Assembly: GCA_023375675.1 (NCBI GenBank)
Contig: JALQBC010000012.1
Coordinates: 868,001-932,000, forward strand
Length of the DNA stretch: 64,000 nucleotides
Reading direction: 5' to 3'
Source of the DNA: Cytospora piceicola
Taxonomy: Eukaryota; Ascomycota; Sordariomycetes; Diaporthales; Cytosporaceae
The position numbers and the translations under genes were made by a program. Below the pieces are notes generated by a model. The model had not been told where the DNA came from. It saw only the letters and a program-made list of their open reading frames with translations, and searched no databases. Positions 47,801 to 59,100 of the stretch are shown here, one piece after another (position 1 is the stretch's first letter; each line of letters opens with the position of its first letter).

Positions 47801-48458
47801 GGCGCTGGCCATGTTCTTCACCGTCGAGCTGTTCCGGACCGTCGAAGCCCTGCACTCCAACCAGATCCTGCACGGCGACCTCAAGGCCGACAACTGTCTC
47901 CTCCGACTAGGAGAGGGCGGCCTGAGCGCACAGTGGCACGCCGACGGCAGCGGTGGGTGGGCCTCGAGGGGCGTCACGCTGATCGACTTTGGCCGCGGCA
48001 TCGACATGCGCGCGTTCGTCCCAGAAGTCCAGTTCGTCGCGGACTGGAAGACGACGTCGCAGGACTGCGCCGAGATGCGCGAGGGCCGCCCCTGGACGTG
48101 GCAGATCGACTACCACGGGCTCGCCGGCATCGTGCACTGCCTCCTCTTTGGCCGGTACATCGAGACGGTGCGGTGCGACGCCGGGGGCCTGGGCACGCAG
48201 GCGGGCAGGAGGTACAAGATCAGGGAGAGCCTGAAGAGGTACTGGCAGACCGAGCTCTGGCATGCGTGCTTCGAGGTGCTGCTGAACCCCTCCGTGTACG
48301 TGGGGCACGAGGAGGGAGGGCGCATGCCCATGTTGAGTGGCATGAGGGCCGTGAGGGAGAGGATGGAGAACTGGCTGGAGGGGAACTGCGAGCGCGGGGT
48401 GGGGCTGAAGAGCATGTTTGGCCGGGTCGAGGCCGCCGCGAGGACGAGGAGGGTGTAG
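44805..48458 (+). CDS. bub1: Spindle-checkpoint kinase Bub1 with Mad3-type KEN boxes
   Basis: Kinetochore checkpoint kinase. Exons 44805-45812 and 45912-48458 give about 1184 aa. Order: KEN box at 17-19; Mad3/Bub1 TPR domain about 60-200 (YDRYVRWIFDAYPSA, RYLKLWLQYISFF); second KEN at 304-306; GLEBS Bub3-binding motif near 383-398 (ELSFEEVWAANRGW); a middle region with the short motif DDIYDIFNAPL; kinase domain from about 855 with GAGAFAPVY, HGDLKADN near 990-997 (catalytic Asp992) and DFGRG from 1028. The 45812 donor is GTGAGT; I favour the first AG after the CTAAT branch (exon at 45912), but an acceptor at 45959 is also in frame and would drop 16 residues. Kinase-domain codons from about 47790 on are nearly all G/C-ending. 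Confidence 0.93.
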
Positions 48459-48786
48459 ACATGCAGGCTTGTGATGTGCTATTCAGGTAAATATAGCCAT
48501 GAGCGTCGCGGCATTTGGTGTACGGGGTGTTCGGGTGGCGTCAGCGGCATCGGGTTGGATCTCATTCCTTCTTCTTTATCCAGCCCTTCATGAAGTTTCT
48601 TTGGTTCGCGGTGTTGCTGTTATACAGTGTCAATGATCATATACCCTTTCTTAGCGACCATCAGATTCTGAGGTACCATAAACGTGTTTGATTGATGTAC
48701 AAGACTCCGTGATCGAAACTTTTCGCTGCATGAACGCAACCACTACGCCAAACATATGGCGCCAAGAAGCCAAAGAACATAAACAC
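48459..48786. other. Intergenic between convergent bub1 and apn1
   Basis: AT-richer than the flanking G/C-rich gene ends. The apn1 frame stops inside a GTAAGTG that could be a splice donor, with possible acceptors near 48725 and 48666 on the minus strand, so a short extra 3' exon is possible. Confidence 0.5.
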
Positions 48787-50313
48787 TTACTCGCTGCCTT
48801 CGTCGTCTGAAGAAGCCTTCTTGGTCTTCTTCTTGGTCGTCCCCTTCTTTGCATCCTTCTCCGCCTTCTTATCGACCTGCTCCTGTATCTTCTTCCTCTC
48901 GCTCGCGCCCTTCTCTGACAGCTCCTTCTCCTTCGCCTTGAACTCCTCGCTCTCCGGGTCCGCGTCGATCAACCACTCCAGCAGCTTGATCTCGTCCGCC
49001 CAGATCTGCTTGTCCTCGACCGTCTTCCCGTCCGGACCCTTCCTGTCGATGGGCGTCTCGAGCACCATCGGCAGGTTCTGGACCCCTTCGAACGCCATGA
49101 GGTTGTGGAAAGCACGCAGGCCGAGGAACCCGGTGCCGATGTTGGCATGCAAGTCCCGGTGCGAGGCGAACGGGGCCTTGCTGTCGTTGACGTGCAGGGC
49201 CTTCAGGTACTTCAGGCCCACGACGCGGTCGAACTCGTCCATGGTGGCCGCGAAGGCCTCGGGCGTGCGCAGGTCGTAGCCGGCCGCGAAGGCGTGGCAC
49301 GTGTCGATGCAGACGCCGACCCGCGACTTGTCGTCCACGCCGGCGATGATGTCCCGGAGGTCCTCGAAGCGCCCGCCGACGATGTTGCCGTGGCCGCACA
49401 TGTTCTCCAGCACCGTGACGACGCGCCCCGTCTCGGCGTGGCTCCTGTTGAGCTGCGCGGCGATGCGGCCGGCGGCGGCGGCCATGGAGTCGCCGCCCGT
49501 CGACCCCGGGTGGAAGTTGTACAGCCCGATGCCCAGGGCGTCGCACCGCCTCAGGTCGTCGACGAAGTTCCCGTACGCCTGGTCCGCCTTGGCCTGGTCC
49601 GGCTGGGCGAGGTTGACGAGGTACGAGCCGTGCGGGAGGACGTGCAGGCCCTGGTCGTAGGAGTGCGTCTCGGCCGCGGCGCGGAAGGCGTCGCGGTCGT
49701 CGTCCTTGAGGGCCGGGGAGGCCCACTTCCGCTGGGACTTGAGGAACAGGGCGAAGGAGTTGGCGCCGATGTGGGCGGCGTTGGCTATGGATTTCTGGAC
49801 GCCTGTGTTTGAGGTGGGGCGCATGGTCAGCCACTTGGTCGCCGGGCCTTCTGGGTATGTGTGTACAGGATAGGATGTTATGGGACAAGGAAACTTACCT
49901 CCTGCACCGCTGACATGTGCGCCGATGTACATTTTCCTTTTGAGGGAGCTGACGACGGTCCTCTCGGCGAGCGGCATGGCCTCGTCTTCCTTCTCCTGCT
50001 TTGTCTTGCGTTTCTTAGGCTGAGGCTTGACCTCCTTCTTCCTCTCCTCCTCCTCGTCTTCCTCCTCGGCGTGGCTGTCGCACTCGAGCTCTTCCTCTTC
50101 GGCCTTGACTTCGGGTGCCTTGCGCTTCCTGCTTGCCGCTGCTGTTGTCTTGTTGGGCTTCTGCTTCGTTTGAGTGGCCGCCTCGGCCTCGGCCTCGACC
50201 TTGATGGCCTTCTTGGCCTTGGTAGCTGTGCCGTTGACCTTCTTCTCGACGTTCTCTGGGGCTTCTTGTACAGCCGTGGCTGCTTTATTGCGGAGAGATT
50301 TTCGGGGAGGCAT
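48787..50313 (-). CDS. apn1: AP endonuclease Apn1 (endonuclease IV family)
   Basis: Class II AP endonuclease/3'-diesterase of the Nfo family acting in base excision repair in the nucleus and perhaps mitochondria. Minus-strand exons 50313-49899 and 49802-48787 give 476 aa. A 127-residue Lys/Glu-rich N-terminal extension contains nuclear-signal-like KPQPKKRKTKQ. The catalytic TIM barrel starts YIGAHVSGAGG and shows the zinc-site motifs NFHPGS, VLENMCGHGN, CIDTCHAFAAGYD, HVNDSK, HANIGTG and LETP. The 96-nt intron is a multiple of three with no in-frame stop, so it can be mistaken for coding; removing it restores GAGGVQKSIANAAHIG. The lysine-rich tail ends SSDDEGSE, or continues if the GTAAGTG at the stop is a donor. 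Confidence 0.93.
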   Translation of the reverse strand: MPPRKSLRNKAATAVQEAPENVEKKVNGTATKAKKAIKVEAEAEAATQTKQKPNKTTAAASRKRKAPEVKAEEEELECDSHAEEEDEEEERKKEVKPQPKKRKTKQEKEDEAMPLAERTVVSSLKRKMYIGAHVSGAGGKFPCPITSYPVHTYPEGPATKWLTMRPTSNTGVQKSIANAAHIGANSFALFLKSQRKWASPALKDDDRDAFRAAAETHSYDQGLHVLPHGSYLVNLAQPDQAKADQAYGNFVDDLRRCDALGIGLYNFHPGSTGGDSMAAAAGRIAAQLNRSHAETGRVVTVLENMCGHGNIVGGRFEDLRDIIAGVDDKSRVGVCIDTCHAFAAGYDLRTPEAFAATMDEFDRVVGLKYLKALHVNDSKAPFASHRDLHANIGTGFLGLRAFHNLMAFEGVQNLPMVLETPIDRKGPDGKTVEDKQIWADEIKLLEWLIDADPESEEFKAKEKELSEKGASERKKIQEQVDKKAEKDAKKGTTKKKTKKASSDDEGSE

Positions 50314-50776
50314 TGCTGTGTTGAGAGGAGATATACTTGAAATATGTACAAAGGGTCAATTGGGTTGGAAAGGAAATCAACTGGTTGTATGATTCATGTC
50401 AGGGCAGTTGGAAGCTCCCAGGTTCCAATGTTACTATTAGGTAGAACTACTAAAGTACCCTGCACTTTAACAGACGCGTAGGACGCGTTTCCACGTGAGC
50501 TTACGCACGACTCAAAACGCTGCTGGGTCGATCCGTCCACAGTCCAGCCAAGATATACTCGGACCTACTGAAGACCATGCGCATTATCTAGGTCCAAATC
50601 GAGGCCATGAGTAACAACAGCGTCGGTTTAAAATGGTCTGATGACCGAATCTCATAGAGACACTCTATGGGGCCCGCATGTCGTCGTCTCCACTCCAAAA
50701 CCCTGCAAGCGAATGGGCCTGTTTTTCGAGTCAGCAACAAGAGTATCCGAATTGGCCAGTATTTCATCCAATAAAT
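50314..50776. other. Intergenic between apn1 and tRNA-Arg
   Basis: Promoter side of apn1 and 5' flank of the tRNA gene; no other feature recognised. Confidence 0.55.
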
Positions 50777-50863
50777 GGCCGTGTGGCCTAATGGCTAAGG
50801 CGTCAGATTTCGGTTGAAATCATCTTTCTCTGAAGATTGCAGGTTCGACTCCTGTCACGGTCG
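50777..50863 (+). tRNA. tRNA-Arg(UCG) with 14-nt intron
   Basis: Complete cloverleaf: acceptor stem GGCCGTG/CACGGTC (one G-T pair), D-stem GCC/GGC, anticodon stem TCAGA/TCTGA, T-arm GCAGG-TTCGACT-CCTGT. The anticodon TCG is at 50810-50812. The intron, 50814-50827, lies one base 3' of the anticodon (37/38), the standard nuclear position. The A box TGGCCTAATGG and B box GGTTCGACTCC match RNA polymerase III promoters, and a T-rich terminator (TTTCTTTTT) follows. It reads CGA, and possibly other CGN codons if position 34 is modified to inosine-like pairing; no CCA is encoded. Confidence 0.95.
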
Positions 50864-52106
50864 CTTTCTTTTTGGAATTCTTTGTAACAACTCTCGCTGT
50901 TCTGTGGTATTCTGTTTTGGTGTTGGTTTGGGTGAGCGGTCAGCGAAACATCACGGACCGAGGAGATACAACGCCTCCAGTCCTTAGGCAAGCCTGGGAG
51001 CCAACAACAAATGCCATGGTGTTCCTGGTTGGCAGTCTCTCCGCACTGAGAAGACAATTGTATGCTTACAAATCCTTTCCTTTTGAAGAAGAGGCTCACA
51101 AGTTTAAATACGTAGATATATTCCAAGTACTTGGATGAAAAGGTACAAGACCTCGAGACTAACATGCGAGCAGCTCTAGTCGGTGTCCTTATATACCAGC
51201 CCACCTCATTGGCTGTCATGACAATGTCATGTAAGTTGATTGGCTGGCCAGGAATGGTAATCACCAGCCATCACGGCAGCGCAAAGGTCTTTCTCTCCAA
51301 GGTGCTTGGCCTGCGCTCCATTGTGACACTGTTGCTCATTGATGCCTCTCGTTTCTTCCGGAGGCAATCAGCACAGATAGGGCATTGATGACATGCTTTC
51401 GCCAACGTCCGTAAATGGCCAGCAATTAGTTGATGGCCAGTTCGGGATTCCAGCCACATGCACGTTCCCGGGGGCAGCTCACGGTGGGTGGGTTTCACCT
51501 TGCATTGAACAAGTCCAAGGAGGTCTGGTCGGCGCGAAGATACATTTTATCAATATATTCAGACAAGTCAAGTCTTCGGAAAACAATTGCTAGCCCCCTC
51601 CTGTGTTGCAATTCCATCTGTGTCCGTCCTGCTTGCAGTGGCGACAAGCTCGTAGCACGGTTACAACGAGCAGGATTTGGTGAGAATTTGGGAAGATACT
51701 ATATCCATCACTCCAATGTTGATGGTCGACGAGGAGACAGCTTTGAATTTGAAAGATTAAAAGACATTGAGAAGAGGACCTCGCCGTCATACACTAAGCA
51801 ACAGCAGGCTGTGCGGCAGTGAAATGCTGGAGGTCTTGAGTGCAACAGGAATCTCAAGGTGCAATAGGCTCATCTTGTCAAGGGAAAGACTACGGTAAGA
51901 CAAGGAGAATAGCGGAGGATGAATATAAAAGAATCCATGCGTAGAAATCCTTGATGTTACACGGGTCTGGGCCAGAAGCGTCTCCAAAATCAAATCAGCA
52001 TATTGATTGGCACTCGAGATTTGACACAATTCAGGGTTGTCAAGTGCTCACGTATGCGCTTTGTATGTCAACTGGTGACTTTCCATTATGCTCTATTTTG
52101 GACACT

Positions 52107-52118
52107 TACCCTAGGGTA
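52107..52118. repeat. Palindrome TACCCTAGGGTA, copy 2
   Basis: Exact 12-bp palindrome, identical to the copy at 20332. Confidence 0.9.
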
Positions 52119-52180
52119 GAACAATAGTTTGTTTTAGTCTGGACACGTACAGCCGACTAGAATGGCATCGATAACATTAC

Positions 52181-52192
52181 TTACCTAGGTAA
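52181..52192. repeat. Palindrome TTACCTAGGTAA containing TACCTAGGTA, copy 4
   Basis: 12-bp perfect palindrome containing the 10-bp core at 52182-52191. Confidence 0.9.
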
Positions 52193-52679
52193 ACAGCCAG
52201 ACCGAGTGCTACCGACTATTTCGGACAGGCCCCTCGTCCGTTCCCTTAGAACATTGAAATGCCAGAAACCCGTGGGAGACTTTGATATTGTCCATGACCC
52301 GCTAGTCATAAGGAAGTCAGCTGCCTCGATCGAGTCCAAGTGGCACTGATATCCTCCAACCACACATGCAGTATATTCCTGACATGTGTGTTGACAACTA
52401 TTTCGACTTTGCTGCTATGCTGCTATACACAAGTGCTAAGACAGCACTCGCATTGACAATTTGGACTTTCGTCCCAGTACGGGTATACCAGAGCTTAAGT
52501 CTCTTCTACACAGTATACATCTCCCTATAGCTAATGTTTTTAGAGTGAATAATACTCTTCCAGCAAGCGCCGGTTCCTGCACTAGTCGTGTACTTTTGAC
52601 AGTGATTAGACCTATTCACTCACCTAGGCACCGGAGGCGCGCATTCTCTTTCGACTAAAGCCATGGCCACTGCTTTACA

Positions 52680-52691
52680 CTACCTAGGTAG
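52680..52691. repeat. Palindrome CTACCTAGGTAG containing TACCTAGGTA, copy 5
   Basis: 12-bp perfect palindrome containing the 10-bp core at 52681-52690, about 220 bp upstream of the next start codon. Confidence 0.9.
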
Positions 52692-52911
52692 CGTTTTGAC
52701 CTGCTGATACAAGACTATATGAATATCAGATGATTCTCAGGTTCCTTCATTCTCTTTCCTCTTCTTCCCACATCATCCTACTTCATATATTGCACATGTG
52801 CACCTACACACCTACACACTCACACATTTACACGTGGTTATTCGATCCTTGGAATATTTCCAGCAGCTACCAACTTCATTATCAAAAATTTATACTCGAA
52901 TTTCGTGGACA

Positions 52912-53754
52912 ATGAACAGCCACAGCTCGAAGCACTTCACCTCGGCTTCCAAGCCCGCGCCGCGACGCTCCTGGCAGGATGGTGACATTGCCTTCCTAAA
53001 GACAAGCAATGCCTTCAGCCCCAGGGACTATAATGACCTAATCGCGTCTGGATATATTCATGAGAAGGCTACGTGCCACCCAGTCATTGTTCTCATGGCC
53101 CACTCTGGGAGAGCTATCATCACTCCCATCACGGCCTTCAGCTCCGGCGCCGAGAATAACTTTCTTCCCCCTTGGCAACAAGTCTACCACCGACACAAGA
53201 GCCTCGACGATTTCCGGGCCTTTATCGGTACCAAGAGACCAAACAACAAGCACGATTTTCTCAAGCTTGCCGACCCAAAGATGCACAGTAAGTGGTTTCC
53301 CAGATCTTCTCCCCTCCCCTATCTTTGTCCTTCCGCTTTCTCCTATTTAGAAAACAGAGAAACTAACCATCGATATTTAGTGCCGAAACCACAGGCTTCT
53401 TGGGTCTACCTCAGGCACTTCTGGACCGTTCCATACTCCGTCCTCGGATGGTTCAACAAGGCGCCCGGCCTCCTCCAGGTTTCCAAGGACTGCCTTGCCC
53501 AGATGAGGCAGGACATCAAGCAGAAGTACGACGGTCAGCTCCAGGATGCACTCGCTAGGCTCGGTGTACCCCCTGCCCTCACATCTACTCCGGCGCCTGC
53601 GCCCAAGGATCCCGCTCCCGCCTGTCACGCTGCTGCTCCAGCCATGGTGACTTCTTCTCAGCATGCTGCTGGGAAAGTCTTTATGGCTTACAGCAAAGTG
53701 GTATCCGGGACCTGCGGTACCCAAGTCACTCGAATAGTCAGTATCACTTCCTGA
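52912..53754 (+). CDS. Uncharacterised fungal protein, 249 aa
   Basis: Family not recognised with confidence; resembles small uncharacterised proteins common in Sordariomycetes. Exons 52912-53287 and 53381-53754. No signal peptide or membrane segment. Residues about 20-70 (SWQDGDIAFLKTSNAF, then CHPVIVLMAHSGRAIITPITAF) suggest a small beta-barrel-like fold; residues about 125-165 (SWVYLRHFWTVPYSVLGWF) are aromatic-rich; the tail is Ala/Pro-rich and probably disordered. The 93-nt intron is a multiple of three without an in-frame stop, but GTAAGT, an AACTAACC branch and TTTAG, and the join KMHMPKPQASW, argue that it is real. Start chosen at the ATG in ACAATGAAC; the frame is open upstream. Confidence 0.75.
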   Translation: MNSHSSKHFTSASKPAPRRSWQDGDIAFLKTSNAFSPRDYNDLIASGYIHEKATCHPVIVLMAHSGRAIITPITAFSSGAENNFLPPWQQVYHRHKSLDDFRAFIGTKRPNNKHDFLKLADPKMHSKWFPRSSPLPYLCPSAFSYLENRETNHRYLVPKPQASWVYLRHFWTVPYSVLGWFNKAPGLLQVSKDCLAQMRQDIKQKYDGQLQDALARLGVPPALTSTPAPAPKDPAPACHAAAPAMVTSSQHAAGKVFMAYSKVVSGTCGTQVTRIVSITS

Positions 53755-56118
53755 GTATGGTTCTGGTGACGCGAAGAGCCAGGATCACATGGCAATAATC
53801 GAGCTGTGTGGCTCACTGTCCTGGGAGGGGAGGCACAAGGAAACAGAAGTGATGACATACAATATATAGAGTTGCTGTGGATGATTTGGAGATTTCTCAT
53901 TGCGATGATGGATTTTATACGCTTGTGGATTTTCCAATTGTTTTGAATTTCACGTTGGTGACGGGAAGAGCCTTGGAATTAGTCATGATACCCAGCTACA
54001 TTTACGCATATTGACAATCTAACACCATCACCACGATGGGTGCTTCACAACCTCGAACTTCTCACATACCTAGGTTCGCCGGACCTCTCGCTGCCTCATG
54101 AATGTGACTGTCAAATGCTTGATTGCTAGACCGTTCCAGGCCCCGAAGATTGCTACCCATAGACCCGGGCCCAGGGCATCTCGATATTCAGTATTACATC
54201 TCGGGCTACATCGAGATTGCGTGTAAGCGAGGGGGCGGGGGCGAGATTATGTCTCTTTTGTGTCACGTTCTGCTTGATCAGCTCGTCTTGGGAGTTGCAC
54301 AGCATGTTCACACCCAGCCAAAGAAAAATGCCTACCTACTTGAATACTTCAGATAGGGCTGTACCTACTCCGGAAACTGGTGTCAGAAGTGCCAACTTCT
54401 GGTATATTAGTAGAGATTGATCGACTCAGTAAGCATACCCACGTACGGGCCCAGCCCCATGTCACAGTTGGTTGGTTATGCGTATACAACGGCCACCACT
54501 TGGGCACAGTCCAGTATATATGCAGCTAATCATCAGCTTGTGAGCGGTAAGCTTTGAGGACTTCATTGGATAGTAGGTAGTTGATTGGGCTCGGGAGAGA
54601 TCTCACGTCCCGAGCAGATCGTCGAGTGGAACGTTGCAGATGATGTGCAGCTCAGGTAGCAGGGTCGGTACCTGGCAGGAGAGTAATCTACGGATACCAT
54701 GTTGGTGACTATTTAGGCCAAGCGCCAGAAAGGATTGAATCCTCCGAGGCATTGGGGTACCGGTCCACCTGGTGCTTCAATGTTCGAGGTGTCCTGTTAG
54801 GGCCTGAAACGGGGTCTAGGGCATCTATGAACAGCTTGGAGTTATCCGGGGTGCTGAAATCTTCATGGCGAAAGGCGCGTGCAGTCCAGATGTCATGACA
54901 GTACACAGTATTTCTCAAGTGGTAGCCTTCAGTATCTGAGATTGGAAGGATCCGGGAGGAATGGACCCAGGCATAAGTACCACAAAATATGATGTATGTA
55001 CGTGGGGTCGGGATCGACCAGGAGTCAATAGATATGTACTAGGCTGTTTGGTGATTTCTCATGTTTGATGTCGTGAGAGCGAGTGATGTGCGGCGTGGAC
55101 TTTCAATTAAATTGAGTGCTAAAAATAGAACAACAAGAACTGATGTGCCTGAAATCGTGTAAGTCGAGTACATAGTAGTAAGACGGGCGGGGTCTAGGGG
55201 AAAAAGCTAAACCAGACTGGGAAGATCATACATATGAAGGGCATTGAGCTGGAAACGATTGCACTACAGAGAAGAGTATTTATTGAATTAGGTTAAATAC
55301 ATTTATACATTACAGCAGTTGTAGATAACCTCGGTCCCGAGGATGGAGGATTTGATATTGTTCGACTGCCGAGAATTTTCGGATGGCGGGTGGGTTCATC
55401 GAGGTGGAATTGGACAATCCTACCATATCGTGCAGCTGGTGCCTGTTATACCCAATACCCAAGTGTTGATATTATGATATTAAATATTGATAACAACCCG
55501 GGCGTATCATCACGAGCTGTCTGTCAGCCAAATCATTCCCCCTTTTGGATAGCAAGGGTTGAGGCACGGAGGAGACAGCCAAAAAACGAATGCCCTTTCC
55601 CCCCCTCTATAAAACCAATAAAGCCTATTGGGCGGAGAGGCTGAAGCAATCTGCACCTTCCAAAAGGTTGGCTGCAGGCTGCAGAAACCCTGCTGAAACT
55701 TTGGCCGCTCATTCGTCCTCACAGCGCCTCCAAGTACTGCGCATACTGGCCCCAGTGCTTGCGTTGCAGTGGGGAGGAAGGGACCGCTCAAAGTGCTGGA
55801 GGAGTGGCGAATCCTAAGGGACGACAATCCCGTAAACGTAAACCCTTCCGCCTCTGTACACTTTCCCAGTCTTTGTTACCGGACCCGCGCCAACACCAAC
55901 CAACGTTCAAGGCCGCCCGCGTCCTTTAACTCTCAACCCAACCACCCTTGAACAGCCACACACGAGCAAGGACGGAGAGCAAAGGGAAGAAAAAAAAAGA
56001 AGACAAAAAAGACAAGGCTGACTTGACAATTGTCATTGATTATGGATTGAAAGGCATCGCTGAACCGAGCATCTCACGAAACCTGGCGACTGACCCCGGC
56101 CGACCTCCTCCAGAAGCC
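53755..56118. other. Long intergenic region, no gene recognised
   Basis: About 2.4 kb. Short frames only; an A-rich stretch at 55985-56010 falls in the probable leader of the F-box gene. No transposon or RNA gene recognised. Confidence 0.6.
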
Positions 56119-59100
56119 ATGTCGCAGGCTGCCGACGAGGTTGGCGTCGAGGACCATGGCCCGAGACGGTCGTCCATGGAGAAACCGCCCATACAGTCCG
56201 ACAGGGACATTGCCGACATGGACGATGACGATCCATCCACCGCCTTGGACAGGTTACCCGAGGAGATCATTCAACAGTAAGATAGTGCTTTCTCACTCGG
56301 CCGGGAGGAGCTGTGATGCGATGGAGATCCCGTGCGTCGTTCTGATCATTGACGCAATCAATCAGGATCCTAGAAGCCGCCGATCCAAGTTCTTTTGCCT
56401 CATTGGTTCTTCTCAATTCCAAGTGGCGAAGAGCATCGCAGCAGGCACGTCTCTATGCTCTCCAGCTGATGGCATGTCCATCTTACGCTGCGAGTCACAA
56501 GAAGCCGCCGGCAAGTGGACAAGAGGACCTGCCGAACTTGAGGAAACTCTTCGCTAGAGAGGTCAAGCGGAACCTCTTTGATGCGTACTTGCGCCCCAAC
56601 CACACCATCATCAAGATCGTGTCGAACTCCATCAGCTCGTCGTCTTGTCCAGGAGGCGACGGCATATCCTTCACTCCGTCGCCCAACGGTAACTACTGCT
56701 TGGCATACAACTCATCGCGTATCAATGTCCTCGACCTTCGTGGTCCAACCATAAAAGTGGAGAGGGAGCTCAAGATACTCCGCAGACCCGCTGCTACATG
56801 CATCAAGGATGATGGTTCCCTCTTGGCTGTGCTCTTGACTGAGATGCAGATTGACCTATATGACCTCACCAAGACGCCCCCTAGACGAAGCCAGTCCATC
56901 ATACTCGACCACAGCCCCCGAGCCATCGCACTGTCGCCATGTGGAAGCGTTCTGGCTACCGCCTACGACGGCGGCATCGAGGTACAGTCCCTCGGCTCGA
57001 GTGCCTTGGCGACGGACAGGAGGTCTGTAAAATGTGATGGCGTCGATTCTCTGGCCTTCTCGTTCGATGGTACCCAGATCTTGGGCACGACTATTCATTC
57101 TGCCCAGCCAAATACGGTTGTCTTGACAGCGCCTTATTACGACCCTGGCAGCCACTTATCCAGCGACAATATCAGCGCTCTGTGGACAACCTCCATTCTC
57201 TTCCCCAACACCAGTCGTGACTGCAGCCACGCTGTTCTGATCCAGGAGTCCACTCATGAAGAGGCTGCCTGGGCTTATACTTACGATCGCAGTTTCGAGA
57301 CTTTCCGCGCTGTACGCATAGATGATTTGCGGAATGGCACCACCTATTTTACTGGCCCGATTCCTCGTACGCTTTCGCAAGCGAAGCTACTCCCGTGTAC
57401 TTTGCCAGCGGCGTCACAATGTGGTGAGCTGGTATCTGCCGGCTTCCAGGGTCAAGAGGTTTGGCTCTACGGTGTACCCGAGGATCTTGAGGCAGTTCCA
57501 GACATTTCAAACCACCATCTCGACATCGACACTAGCTCAGTAGGAGTATTCCGACGTGTCAGTGGAGGATCCATGCGCTCCAGAACGCAGGAGGCCGGGG
57601 AGCCGAGAGTCCCACAGTGGCAACTGTTATGTGACAAGCTCCGGAACACTTTCGTGGGAGGGTACAAAGTCGCGGAACTCAGCGGTGTTGACACGGTCAA
57701 GTGGGTGGCTGGATACAGTGATTCATCGCTCAAAGAGCGTCTGGTCATTGCCGCCAAGGGTGCAATGCCTGCCAAACCGATCACGGAGGAAGACGACATG
57801 GACTTCGAGGACGGTGGCAGGCTGACGCTAGTCGATTTCGACTATGGTTTGGAAGATGGTTCTGTCACCGAACTGACCATCGAAGTCGGCCTAGAAGAAC
57901 CTGAGGTTCTCGAAGAGGAGTACCGTGATATGGAAACCGAGGTGGCCATAGTGAGGCGACGGACCGTGGCACAGAGAGGAGGGCCTCGCTCTGCCATCAT
58001 CAGAGCTGCGACGACCGCTGCACGGCAGACTCCTGCTTCAGTGGCGGATCAGGACGACGATGATCCCTTGCTACCCCGTCGGATTACTGCCGCACCGCCA
58101 AGGACTAGTCAACCATCCGTGACGGCCGAAGAAACAGGAACCGAAACAGATACAGAGGCCATCATAGAGGAGCAAGAAGCCTTGGATGCGCCTTACTCAC
58201 ATACAGGTCCCCGTTCAATCACGACGCTGCGTCGTGCCGCAACCGCAGCAGCTAATCACAGACGACTGCACCCTAGTGCCTCCACAGGCGCGCCCGTGGA
58301 GTACCGCCGAGCTGATGGTCGCGCCGAGCACCCTCATGAGAGCGACGCTGATAACTGGGTTCCTCCACCACCTCCTTATCAAAAGGATGACCCTGGGGCA
58401 ACACCCGCGTTCCTGCGCCACTCGATGATACCTGTGATTGCTAGTACACAATTCGAGTCTCCCAACCAGGATATGCCTCCTGTTCCACCAATTCCACTTG
58501 CGCTCCAGGAAGCCGTCACACCCGCCCCACCCCAATCTCCGTTTACAAGACATCAGACACCTGGTCCTGGTCGGCCCGGAAGCATACACCAGCGTACGCC
58601 GCAGAGCACTTCTCATCAGGTCTTTTCCACTTCTCCCAGCACGCCTACCACTCCGACTCATGGAAATTCCGTCCCACCGACCGCGTCTTGTCTGAATACA
58701 AATGAAGAGGATGACATATACAATGTCTCGCCTCCTGATACACCACAAACACAAGGAAGTGGCCTCGAGGGCAGCCAACACGGTGGCAACCTTGAGAGTT
58801 TTCACGGTCCCATGCGGCGTGGTTCGGAGCCCTTGCCAACACTACCAAATGTGTCACCTTACACTGGCACCCAGCGCACAATACCATTGGTACCTCGACT
58901 TCAAACCACAACTGCCAGCTCTTCTCAGGCCCTCGACCAGCGATTCGTCTTCGAACAGAACCTTCCCGGGCCCTCACAAGCCCCTTCGACTTTCAACCCA
59001 CATGTTGGTAGTGGCTCTTACCCAGGCGGTATGGACTCACAATCATGGCCAATTCCGCCTTCAGGTTCAGTGGCGCCGGCTATAGCCCCAACAGGGCATC

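Larger units (their letters stand above)
50864..52911. other. Intergenic, palindrome-containing
   Basis: About 2 kb without a convincing gene. It holds TACCCTAGGGTA at 52107 and TACCTAGGTA at 52182 and 52681, and a pyrimidine-rich stretch near 52735-52770 before the next gene. Confidence 0.6.

Noticed and set aside
47606..48490. 294-codon shifted frame inside the bub1 kinase exon
   Set aside because: Arg-rich out-of-frame translation; the bub1 frame has all kinase motifs here.
49105..49812. 235-codon plus-strand frame opposite apn1
   Set aside because: Val/Gly/Glu-rich mirror of a real endonuclease IV exon.
50803..51264. 153-codon minus-strand frame overlapping the tRNA gene
   Set aside because: Its C-terminus is simply the antisense reading of tRNA-Arg; no protein features.
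55948..56118. Lys-rich N-terminal extension of the F-box protein
   Set aside because: Open frame but no ATG, low complexity and no targeting character; taken as untranslated leader.
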